The translations under genes and the position numbers were made by a program. Positions 56,526-64,000 of a DNA stretch of 64,000 nt are shown one piece after another. Under the pieces are notes generated by a model. That model did not search any database. It was not told the DNA's origin and saw nothing but the letters and a program-made list of their open reading frames with translations. Numbering within the stretch: the first letter of the stretch is position 1; each line of letters begins with the position of its first letter. Source of the stretch: Pseudomonas cichorii (GTDB lineage: Bacteria; Pseudomonadota; Gammaproteobacteria; Pseudomonadales; Pseudomonadaceae); contig NZ_BLVZ01000007.1 in assembly GCF_015471405.1 (NCBI RefSeq), positions 186,001 to 250,000 on the forward strand. The letters are read 5' to 3'.

Positions 56526-57026
56526 ATGAAGACAAAGCGGTTTTGCATCATGCCGACATTCCCGGCCCGACAATCCGGGATGGTGTTGCTGGTCAGTCTG
56601 GTATTCCTGTTGCTGCTGACATTACTGGGGATTTCCTCCATGCAGAACGCCACCTTGCAGGAGAAGATGTCGGGCAGCGTCGCGGTGCGCAATCAGTCTT
56701 TTCAGAAAGCCGAAGCGGTATTGCGACTGGGTGAGTCGTCGATCCAGATGGTGGGTTTCACTTCGACCAGATGCAACAGTACTGCGACATGCGCTCCGCC
56801 TGCTGAATCCACCACACTCACGGCGGCGGGCACGAATGGTTCGTCAGGGGTGAACTGGCTCGCCGCGGCTGGCGGTTTTTATGGAGTCCAGAACCTGGGA
56901 ACCACGACCAACCCCATAAAACGTCCGCCGACCTGTACAGGCACCGTTACGCTTTACCGTGTCACGGCAGTCGCCATTCAAGGCACATCGAGAACGGTGC
57001 TGGAGAGTATTTATGCCAATTGCTAA
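56526..57026 (+). CDS. pilX: Type IV minor pilin PilX
   Basis: Encodes 166 residues from the ATG at 56526. The prepilin site is ARQSG|MVLLVSLVFLLLLTLLG. It has no Glu at +5, a feature shared with GspK-type tip pilins and with PilX of Pseudomonas. MQNATLQEKMSGSVAVRNQS and FQKAEAVLRLGESSI follow, which is the family's N-terminal helix. Three or more cysteines lie in the C-terminal half (RCNST, TCAPP, TCTG). The lack of Glu+5 fits a place at the pilus tip, under PilY1. It overlaps pilY1 by 14 bases. Confidence 0.86.
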   Translation: MKTKRFCIMPTFPARQSGMVLLVSLVFLLLLTLLGISSMQNATLQEKMSGSVAVRNQSFQKAEAVLRLGESSIQMVGFTSTRCNSTATCAPPAESTTLTAAGTNGSSGVNWLAAAGGFYGVQNLGTTTNPIKRPPTCTGTVTLYRVTAVAIQGTSRTVLESIYANC

Positions 57027-60000
57027 GACACTTCGACGTGGATTGAAGTATGTATATGGTGCTTTGGCTGCGCTTTATCTGTCGGCTCCGGTTTATGCGT
57101 TTACTCCGGCGCAGGTGCCATTGCTGAGTTCGCCTGCGGTTGCGCCGAACGTGATGTTGATGGTGGATAATTCCGGAAGTATGTACAACATTATCTGGGC
57201 GTCTGGTTTTGATTCTACTGTGACGAACAGACCTGCAATAACCTATTTACAGTTATATGGTTGCTTTTTTTCAGTGTGCAGCAGAGCTGTGGATATTCAG
57301 GGAGATGATACGCTCATTTTGAGTTCAGCAGGTGCGGGGGGGTGTGGGGGTAATTATACATACCTCGTACGTAATAATGTCGCTTACTGCCTTTTGTTGC
57401 CTGATCCTGCGGGGGATGCAAACGAAAGCTCTACTCGGTATACAGCGGATTATCTTTCTTATCTGATTGATCTGACGCGAGCAAATAATACGACTGTCAG
57501 GAACTTTACAATCAATAATGTCATTCCTAATGACTATCGTATGAATGTTGCGCGGAATGTCTCCTTGAATCTGGTTGCCAATAACAAATCCCTCAGGATT
57601 GGCCTGGCTACCTTTAACCCTCCAGCTGGAACGGATCCGGGGCCTGGCGGCCGGATTTCCAGGGTAGTCACGGATCTTTCTCCGGTTCCTGTGACGACGT
57701 ATAACACTACGGGAGTTTCACAGGATCAGGCAAACCGGAACGTAGATGCTCTTAATACGGCAATCAGAGCGTTGAGGGGGGACTCTAATACTCCACTGGC
57801 GGAAACATACTATGAAATAACACGCTATTTCCGTGGTATGACTCCTTATTTTAGTTACAGTGGTGCTCCGTCAACCTATACGAGCCCTATTCAATATCGC
57901 TGCCAAAAAAACTTTGGGGTGGTTGTCACCGATGGTTTGCCTACCTATGATAGAAATTTGCCCACTGATGATCCTGATGATGTAGCCAATACGACTCGAT
58001 CATTGCCGAACTGGGATTTGAATGCGGCCAATGACGGAACGAATCCTAGAAGTGGTGATGGTGAGGGCGATGCTCTTTATCTGGATGATGTCGCACAGTT
58101 TGCGTATGACATCGATATGCGAAAGGCGACCAGCACTCCGTCGACAGATCTGACCGGAAGAAGCTGGGATAATGATGGTTTCACGCTGCAGAATATGAGC
58201 ACTTACACCATTGGATTTACAGCGGCGAACCAGATGCTTATTGATGCCGCTGATAGTGCCCATGGGCGTGGCAAGTATTTTCAGACCAACGACAGTGCAG
58301 GCTTGAATACTGCACTGAACCTTGCCTTGAGTGATATCTATGCCAAGGCCGGTTCCGGAGGTGGTGGTACTTCAAGCTCTTCTACACTTCAGGCGGGTAC
58401 GCAGTTTTATCAAACACTTTATGATCCGACTGACTGGCATGGAACCATAAGGGCCTACGATCTCAATGCCACGACCGGTGCTTTGGGCACGCCTGTCTGG
58501 ACGACAGATACCACGATTGTCAGCGGCTCTACTGCACCTGTTTTCGAGTCATGGAGTACGGGAGCCATCCCCTCGAGAATCACGTTGGAATACGCCAACT
58601 TCAGCCCGGCACAGCAGCTTGCATTCAACTCGACCTTGCCAACAGGAGTCACGGGACCGGAGGTCATTGCCTGGGCCAAAGGAACCGCGAACTCCAAGCT
58701 GCGCACCCGTACCCGGCTCTTGGGCGATACCATCAACTCGTCATTGGGGGCGGGTTTACCCACCGAAAAGACAGCTGCCGATCTGGTAGGGGACACCACT
58801 TACACTACCTACCTAGCCAACAAGGCCACCAATATGAGCTACAGCCTTCTGGCCAATGCCAACGATGGCTTCTTCAATGTCATCAATGCCAGTAACGGAG
58901 TGCGGCGATACGCCTATATGCCTTCCACGTCGCTGTCGTCCCTTGCAACCATTTCGGCAACCAACTACGGCTCCGGGGTTCACAGGTTCACGGTTGATGG
59001 CCAGATTGCAGTTTTCGATACTCAATTATCGGCGGGCTCGGCATGGCGTACAGTCGCTTTCTCCGGTCTTGGGGCGGGCGGCAAGGCATTCTTCGCAATC
59101 AAACTCTTTGAAGGCACAAACAATACCCCCGAGGCGCTTTGGGAGGTCAAGGCTCCTGATACCTCCGATACCAATAACAGATTCAATAACCTTGGCTACT
59201 CCTACTCCAAGCCAGACGTAGCGCGGATGGCTGATGGAACCGGGATCGTAGTCGTGGGCAATGGCTACGGCAGTTTTACCGGAAGGGCTTCGCTGTATGT
59301 ACTGAATGCCAATACCGGCGCATTCATTACGGAAATCCAGACGCCGCTTGTCGTCAGTGGTGAGACAGACAACGGCCTGTCCTCGGTCAAGCTGCGGGTC
59401 AACTCGCAGAACGTCGTTCAGGCCGCTTATGCCGGGGATCTCAAGGGCCGCATGTGGAAGTTCGACATGAGTGGTGCGGCGGCTTCCAGCTGGCGGGTCG
59501 CCTTCAATGGTTCACCACTGTTCACTGCGCCAAGGGGGGCCAACCAGCCGATTACCGTTCAGCCGCTGCTGCTGGATCATCCACTCAACGGCAAACTGGT
59601 GTATTTCGGTACTGGTAAATTCAGTGAGGCCACTGACAAGCAGACCAGTGCCTTGCAGGACTTCTATGCCATCTGGGATGCCGAGTCGGGCAATATCGTT
59701 GAAGGCAACCTGCAAGCCCAGGCGATCACGGGCTCGGTGACCGGCAATGGCTACACTTACTTCACGTCCACCAGCAACGATGTGGACTGGGTTGTCAAAA
59801 AAGGCTGGTATCTGCCACTGGCAACCGCTGCGCCTTATCTGGGCGAGCGGATCATCTATCCTGCACAGACTTCCCGTGGCCGTATCATTTTCACCACAGC
59901 GTCGGTGAACTCCACCGATCCTTGTGAAAGTACGGGGACCGGGCGTCTTTTCGAGCTGGATCCCGCTACGGGCGGCATGCTCAATTACCAGGTGCTCGAT

Positions 60001-60219
60001 ACCAACGGCGACAACGATATAACCAGTGGCGACACGATTGTGGCCGGGCTTGGCATCGGTACGGGGATTCCGGTGGTTGCTTCCATCGTTGCTGGCACCA
60101 ATGGCAACAACGATAACAAATACCTGATCGACTCCAGCGGCGGAACACCGATCAAGCTGCTTGAGAAAGGCGGGAGTGCCAACGTCTTCCAACGCATCAT
60201 GTGGCGACAAATTCAGTAG
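57013..60219 (+). CDS. pilY1: PilY1 type IV pilus tip adhesin
   Basis: Encodes 1068 residues. It has a signal region (YVYGALAALYLSAPVYAF). A von Willebrand-A-like MIDAS, VDNSGSM, lies at 51-57 (D52, S54, S56). The C-terminal 550 residues form the conserved PilY1 beta-propeller. A calcium loop DTNGDNDITSGD starts at D996, in the place of the P. aeruginosa calcium site that controls retraction. The N-terminal third is much less G+C-rich than the rest (about 42% at 57421-57480 versus 60% at 59401-59460, by hand count). PilY1 helps pilus extension, adhesion and surface sensing. Confidence 0.92.
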   Translation: MPIAKTLRRGLKYVYGALAALYLSAPVYAFTPAQVPLLSSPAVAPNVMLMVDNSGSMYNIIWASGFDSTVTNRPAITYLQLYGCFFSVCSRAVDIQGDDTLILSSAGAGGCGGNYTYLVRNNVAYCLLLPDPAGDANESSTRYTADYLSYLIDLTRANNTTVRNFTINNVIPNDYRMNVARNVSLNLVANNKSLRIGLATFNPPAGTDPGPGGRISRVVTDLSPVPVTTYNTTGVSQDQANRNVDALNTAIRALRGDSNTPLAETYYEITRYFRGMTPYFSYSGAPSTYTSPIQYRCQKNFGVVVTDGLPTYDRNLPTDDPDDVANTTRSLPNWDLNAANDGTNPRSGDGEGDALYLDDVAQFAYDIDMRKATSTPSTDLTGRSWDNDGFTLQNMSTYTIGFTAANQMLIDAADSAHGRGKYFQTNDSAGLNTALNLALSDIYAKAGSGGGGTSSSSTLQAGTQFYQTLYDPTDWHGTIRAYDLNATTGALGTPVWTTDTTIVSGSTAPVFESWSTGAIPSRITLEYANFSPAQQLAFNSTLPTGVTGPEVIAWAKGTANSKLRTRTRLLGDTINSSLGAGLPTEKTAADLVGDTTYTTYLANKATNMSYSLLANANDGFFNVINASNGVRRYAYMPSTSLSSLATISATNYGSGVHRFTVDGQIAVFDTQLSAGSAWRTVAFSGLGAGGKAFFAIKLFEGTNNTPEALWEVKAPDTSDTNNRFNNLGYSYSKPDVARMADGTGIVVVGNGYGSFTGRASLYVLNANTGAFITEIQTPLVVSGETDNGLSSVKLRVNSQNVVQAAYAGDLKGRMWKFDMSGAAASSWRVAFNGSPLFTAPRGANQPITVQPLLLDHPLNGKLVYFGTGKFSEATDKQTSALQDFYAIWDAESGNIVEGNLQAQAITGSVTGNGYTYFTSTSNDVDWVVKKGWYLPLATAAPYLGERIIYPAQTSRGRIIFTTASVNSTDPCESTGTGRLFELDPATGGMLNYQVLDTNGDNDITSGDTIVAGLGIGTGIPVVASIVAGTNGNNDNKYLIDSSGGTPIKLLEKGGSANVFQRIMWRQIQ

Positions 60220-60231
60220 GGAAGGTGATTC

Positions 60232-60633
60232 ATGCGAGCAGTATCCAAAGGCTTTACCTTGATCGAACTCATGATCGTCGTTGCGATTGTCGGTATTCTG
60301 GCGGCTGTTGCTTACCCCAGTTATGTCGAATACACGAAGCGCAGCCAGCGCTCGGCCATTGCCAGCCTGCTTTCGGAGCAGACTCAGGCGCTTGAGCGTT
60401 TCTTTTCAAGAAATGGCACCTACGTCGGAGCAACAGGATTGAGTACCGGCAATAGTTATTACGGTATTGGCTCGTTCCTCAATGCCGCAGACTTCACCTT
60501 GACCGCCAGCCCTGTCGCTGGCTCGCTCATGAACGGCGACAAGTGCGGCAGCTTTGTCATCAAGAACACCGGGGCAATCAGCAATACAGGCGCCACCAGC
60601 GGCGTGACAACCAAGGACTGCTGGGGGCGTTAA
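60232..60633 (+). CDS. pilE: Type IV minor pilin PilE
   Basis: Encodes 133 residues. GGAAGG lies 7 bases before the ATG. The signal is [31 protein letters not shown], with Glu+5. [20 protein letters not shown] is the PilE helix. Two late cysteines (DKCGSF and TKDCWG) form the usual C-terminal disulphide loop. It couples the minor-pilin complex to the major pilin. It directly follows pilY1 by 12 bases, so pilY2 is missing. It ends the operon before thiO. Confidence 0.93.
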   Translation: MRAVSKGFTLIELMIVVAIVGILAAVAYPSYVEYTKRSQRSAIASLLSEQTQALERFFSRNGTYVGATGLSTGNSYYGIGSFLNAADFTLTASPVAGSLMNGDKCGSFVIKNTGAISNTGATSGVTTKDCWGR

Positions 60634-60660
60634 CTCCTTTTTCTTTGCCTAGAGACCAAA

Positions 60661-61764
60661 ATGCACAAGCAACATGTAGTGATCGTCGGTGGTGGTGTTA
60701 TCGGGTTGTTGACTGCCTTCAACCTTGCCGCCGAGGTGGCCAGTGTCGTGTTGCTTGATCGCTCCGGCGTCGGTCAGGAGTCTTCATGGGCGGGCGGCGG
60801 GATCGTGTCGCCACTCTATCCATGGCGCTACAGCCCGGCAGTTACGGCCCTCTCGCATTGGTCCCAGAACTTTTACCCGCATCTGGCCGAGCGCCTTTTT
60901 GCCCAGACAGGCGTTGACCCTGAAGTTCACAAGACCGGTTTGTACTGGCTGGATCTGGACGATGAACAGCAAGCGCTGGAGTGGGCGGCCCGCGAGCAGC
61001 GACCATTGAGCAGTGTCGATGTATCGGCCGTTCACGATGCTGTGCCGGCGCTGGGGCAAGGCTACTCACGTGCGATTTATATGGCTGATGTGGCCAATGT
61101 GCGTAATCCGCGATTGGTGAAGTCCCTCAAGGCGGCGTTACTGGCGCTGCCCAATGTCGAGATTCGTGAGCAATGCGAGGTCAAGGGATTCGTTCGCGAG
61201 GGCAACGTCATTCGGGGTGTCTGCACGGAAACGGGCGATATTCCGGCTGATCGGGTCGTGTTGGCAGCCGGTGCCTGGAGCGGCGAATTGCTCAAGACCC
61301 TGGGCCTGGAATTGCCTGTTGAGCCGGTCAAGGGCCAGATGATTCTCTACAAGTGTGCGTCCGACTTTCTGTCCAGCATGGTGCTGGCCAAGGGGCGTTA
61401 CGCGATCCCGCGTCGTGACGGTCATATCTTGATCGGCAGTACGCTGGAGCATGAAGGCTTCGACAAGACGCCGACCACTTCGGCGCTGGAAAGCCTCAAG
61501 GCTTCGGCCATCGAATTGATTCCCGAACTGGCAAACGCCGAACCTGTCGCCCAATGGGCAGGGTTGCGCCCCGGCTCGCCCGAAGGCATTCCCTTTATCG
61601 GCCCGCTGGACGGCTTCGATGGGCTTTGGCTGAATTGCGGGCATTACCGTAATGGTCTGGTGCTGGCACCTGCGTCCTGCCAGTTGCTGACTGATCTGCT
61701 GGTGGGGCGTGAGCCGATCATCGATCCGGCTCCGTATGCGTCGGCGGGGCGTTTTCGTGAATGA
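60661..61764 (+). CDS. thiO: Glycine oxidase ThiO
   Basis: Encodes 367 residues. It is a FAD-dependent amine oxidase that turns glycine into iminoglycine for thiazole (thiamine) synthesis. The FAD site is VVIVGGGVIGLLTAFNLA. SSWAGGGIVSPLYPWRY and the C-terminal PSYAGLRPGSPEGIPFIGP-type block are typical of DadA/ThiO proteins. It is cytosolic. It is 27 bases from pilE and ends 34 bases before the converging pilR gene. In PAO1 the same place is PA4548. Confidence 0.88.
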   Translation: MHKQHVVIVGGGVIGLLTAFNLAAEVASVVLLDRSGVGQESSWAGGGIVSPLYPWRYSPAVTALSHWSQNFYPHLAERLFAQTGVDPEVHKTGLYWLDLDDEQQALEWAAREQRPLSSVDVSAVHDAVPALGQGYSRAIYMADVANVRNPRLVKSLKAALLALPNVEIREQCEVKGFVREGNVIRGVCTETGDIPADRVVLAAGAWSGELLKTLGLELPVEPVKGQMILYKCASDFLSSMVLAKGRYAIPRRDGHILIGSTLEHEGFDKTPTTSALESLKASAIELIPELANAEPVAQWAGLRPGSPEGIPFIGPLDGFDGLWLNCGHYRNGLVLAPASCQLLTDLLVGREPIIDPAPYASAGRFRE

Positions 61765-61798
61765 ACGGAGCGCCGCCCGATTCGCTCCCGCACTTCAC

Positions 61799-63139
61799 TT
61801 AATCCAACCCCAGCTTCTTCAACCGGTAACGCATAGATCTGAATGACAGGCTCAGGCGCTGTGCTGCCGCGGTCCGGTTCCAGCGGGTTTCTTCCAGGGC
61901 CTGCAGGATCAGTTTGCGTTCGATGCTTTCCAGGTAATCTTCCAGATTGTCGATGTCGGCCAGATTGGGGCCGTCGTGCTCCTGGGGTGTGCCGGATTCA
62001 GCAAGACGAAGGTCGCTGGCGTGGATCTCATCGTTTTCGCAGAGCGTATAGGCGCGTTCCAGCATGTTCTCAAGCTCGCGAACGTTGCCGGGGAAGCGAT
62101 AGCTTTTCAGGGTTTCCAGTGCCTGCGGGTGGAGGCGCGCTGCCGCCTGACCGCAGTTGGTGGCCAAGCGTTGCAGAACGCTGCCGACCAGTTGATCGAT
62201 ATCTTCGCGCCGTTCACGCAAGGGCGGTACTCGCAATTCGATGACGTTCAGGCGGTAATACAAATCCTGCCGGAAGCGCCCGGCAGCAACCTCGGCACTC
62301 AAGTCTTTGTGGGTGGCACATAGAATGCGCACATCCACCACTTGCTCCTGCTGACCGCCGACGCTGCGTATGGACTTTTCCTGTATGGCACGCAGCAGTT
62401 TGACCTGCATGGCCAGCGGCAAGTCAGCCACCTCATCAAGAAACAGCGTGCCGTTATTGGCTGTCTGAAACAGGCCCGGCTTGTCTTCATGAGCGCCGGT
62501 AAAACTGCCTTTGCGATGGCCGAAGAACTCGCTTTCCATCAATTCTGACGGGATTGCGCCGCAGTTGACCGGCACGAAGGGTTTGTCGATGCGTGGCCCT
62601 TGCTCATGGATCAAGCGGGCGACCAGTTCCTTGCCGCTCCCCGATTCGCCACTGATATAGATCGGAGCCTGGCTGCGCGCCAGTTTGTCGATTTGCTTGC
62701 GAAGGGCGCGCATCGGTGGTGAGTTGCCCAGTAAACGGCTGTCGATGCTGCGTTCCGTTTGAGTGCCGGGGTGCAGTCGCAAGGCGCTGCTGACCAGTTC
62801 GCGAAGCCGGGTCAGATCTACCGGCTTGGTCAGAAAGTCGAAGGCACCTGCCTTGAGTGCGTGGATGGCCATATCCAGGCTGCCATGGGCGGTGATCATC
62901 GCCACAGGCGTTTGTGGGTAAACCTGCTGAATATGCTGCACCAGTTCCAGGCCATTACCGTCAGGCAAGCGCATGTCGGTCAGGCACATGTCGAAGGGTT
63001 CGCGAGCCAGCCAGTTTCTGGCCTCGGTTACATTGCGGGCGCTACGGGTGTCGAGTTTCATCCGGCCGAGCGTGATCTCCAGGAGTTCACGAATGTCCGG
63101 CTCATCATCGACTATCAGGATCTTTTGCCGTTGGGTCAT
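61799..63139 (-). CDS. pilR: Type IV pilus response regulator PilR (sigma-54 activator)
   Basis: Encodes 446 residues from the ATG at 63139 (GAG upstream), 2 bases after the pilS stop. The receiver domain has phospho-acceptor Asp55 (LTDMRLPDG). The AAA+ domain has Walker A GESGSGKELVARLI and the sigma-54-contact loop GSFTGA at 211-216 (Ser replaces the usual Ala). A C-terminal Fis-type HTH ends the protein (RTAAAQRLSLSFRSMRYRLK). PilR activates major pilin gene expression with RpoN. It is transcribed behind pilS. Confidence 0.95.
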   Translation of the reverse strand: MTQRQKILIVDDEPDIRELLEITLGRMKLDTRSARNVTEARNWLAREPFDMCLTDMRLPDGNGLELVQHIQQVYPQTPVAMITAHGSLDMAIHALKAGAFDFLTKPVDLTRLRELVSSALRLHPGTQTERSIDSRLLGNSPPMRALRKQIDKLARSQAPIYISGESGSGKELVARLIHEQGPRIDKPFVPVNCGAIPSELMESEFFGHRKGSFTGAHEDKPGLFQTANNGTLFLDEVADLPLAMQVKLLRAIQEKSIRSVGGQQEQVVDVRILCATHKDLSAEVAAGRFRQDLYYRLNVIELRVPPLRERREDIDQLVGSVLQRLATNCGQAAARLHPQALETLKSYRFPGNVRELENMLERAYTLCENDEIHASDLRLAESGTPQEHDGPNLADIDNLEDYLESIERKLILQALEETRWNRTAAAQRLSLSFRSMRYRLKKLGLD

Positions 63140-63141
63140 GC

Positions 63142-64000
63142 TCAGCTCAACTTGAACGGGTGAGCGAAAGTGATGCGCAGACAACTACCGCCCTCATGGC
63201 GAAGGGTGTAATCCAGATGTGCCTGGTTGCTTTCGCACAGCTCGCGGGAAAGGTAGAGGCCAAGGCCCGTACCTTTGCTTTCTGTGGTGAAAAAGGGCTC
63301 GAAGAGTTTGGCCAGATGCTGTTCGGACACGCCAGGCCCGTCATCAAGGACTTCCAGGGTAGGCAAGTCGTTTTCCGGGTTGTGAAACAGCTTCAGCCAG
63401 ACCTGCGCTGTCTCATGATTCATGCCGCTGTAGCGTAAGCCATTCTGCAGCAAGTTGGTCAGCACCTGATTCAGTTGCTCCGGGTCCATGCGCGTGGTGA
63501 GCATGCCCTGGCCTATTTCGGTGTGGACCAACTGGTTGGCAGGCGCAGAGCTGCGAAAGTCTGCTACGAAATTCTCCAGCCAGGCTCTCAGGTCCAGCAG
63601 CTCGGGTTCGGTTTCGCGGCGTCTGGACAGTTGCAGGACGTTCTCGATCACTACATTGATGCGTCGCGATTGGTCGTGAATGATCTGCCCGAGCCGCCTA
63701 TCCGGTCCTGACAGCTCTTCCGACTCATTGAGCAATTGCGCGGCATGGCTGACGGCGCCCAGCGGATTGCGGATCTCATGAGCGATGCCGGCCGTCAGGC
63801 GGCCCAGTGCGGCAAGCTTCAACTGCTGGGCCTGATGGGCAACCTGTGAGAGATCTTCCAGAAAAATCAGCGTCTGGCGCTGGTCACCCCGATTGAGTGC
63901 GGCGAAGCTCGGTTGCAGGATCGGACCGATGGCGGAGGTCGAGATGCTGCGTGGCGCCATGATCGGATTGATCAGCCATTGCCTGAGGCGATCTACCAGT
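63142..64000 (-). CDS. pilS: Type IV pilus sensor kinase PilS (N-terminus outside window)
   Basis: The frame is open to the right edge of the window, so the 5' end and the membrane domain are missing; an ATG at 63960 is internal. The visible 286 residues contain the end of the PAS-type region, the H-box LTAGIAHEIRNPLGAVSHAA, the N-box LTNLLQNGLRYS, and the G-boxes LDDGPGVSEQHLAKLFEPFF and GTGLGLYLS. It phosphorylates PilR in response to major pilin levels in the inner membrane. pilR follows after 2 bases. Confidence 0.95.
   Translation of the reverse strand, partial: LVDRLRQWLINPIMAPRSISTSAIGPILQPSFAALNRGDQRQTLIFLEDLSQVAHQAQQLKLAALGRLTAGIAHEIRNPLGAVSHAAQLLNESEELSGPDRRLGQIIHDQSRRINVVIENVLQLSRRRETEPELLDLRAWLENFVADFRSSAPANQLVHTEIGQGMLTTRMDPEQLNQVLTNLLQNGLRYSGMNHETAQVWLKLFHNPENDLPTLEVLDDGPGVSEQHLAKLFEPFFTTESKGTGLGLYLSRELCESNQAHLDYTLRHEGGSCLRITFAHPFKLS

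Overview
This is chromosomal DNA of a fluorescent Pseudomonas. It looks like the P. syringae/P. fluorescens lineage rather than P. aeruginosa, because intergenic hairpins of the GGGAGGCAGCTTGCTGGCG and TTCGCGAATGAATTCG types are scattered through it. From about 15 kb to the end the gene order follows, from memory, the P. aeruginosa PAO1 segment from about PA4615 down to PA4546: fprB, mscL, radA, mapZ, cstA, ybdD, glyA, morA, ettA, the Lon-like protease, fklB, ispB, rplU-rpmA-obgE-proB, creA, rpsT, murJ, ribF-ileS-lspA-fkpB-ispH, the minor-pilin cluster, thiO and pilRS. The gene names given rest on visible motifs plus this synteny; no search was run.

Layout. (1) 1-15.5 kb holds separate housekeeping and accessory genes: a BaiN-like flavoprotein (cut by the window edge), a ParD/ParE-type toxin-antitoxin pair, a histone-deacetylase-fold hydrolase, GNAT, tesB, a HAD phosphatase, a zinc peptidase with a secreted hydrolase, an EntS-like MFS exporter, trmA, an NCS2 purine permease, the cyanide-insensitive oxidase cioAB with a 55-residue DUF2474 protein, rlmG and a LuxR-type protein reduced to its DNA-binding domain. 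(2) 15.5-22.6 kb holds fprB, mscL, radA, mapZ, then cstA-ybdD-yjiA (pyruvate uptake and a metal-type GTPase). (3) 22.6-24.5 kb is a small accessory patch with a decayed LysR gene, an orphan ORF and a Bcr/CflA-type MFS gene. (4) 24.5-42 kb holds glyA, morA, ettA, a Gre-like factor, a lipoprotein, a DUF3015/DUF4105 envelope pair, a Lon-like protease, several small conserved proteins, fklB, a small gene behind two Fur-box-like sites, and ispB. (5) 42-54 kb is the ribosomal protein, GTPase, proline, isoprenoid and lipoprotein-processing block. (6) 54-64 kb is the type IV pilus tip cluster: fimT facing away from fimU-pilVWX-pilY1-pilE, then thiO, pilR and pilS (cut by the window edge).

How it fits together. 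Cyclic-di-GMP and surface motility recur: MapZ (PilZ receptor), MorA (GGDEF/EAL enzyme), PilY1 with the minor pilins, and PilRS, which controls pilin expression in the family. Envelope assembly is a second theme (LspA, MurJ, MscL, IspB/IspH, DUF4105).

I see no CRISPR array, tRNA, rRNA, intact insertion sequence or prophage. The observations most worth following are the DUF3015/DUF4105-barrel pair, the YbdD Cys-Cys tail beside a CobW-type GTPase, the compositional break inside pilY1, the 133-bp palindrome in the cio operon, and the tandem Fur-like sites at 41.0 kb.
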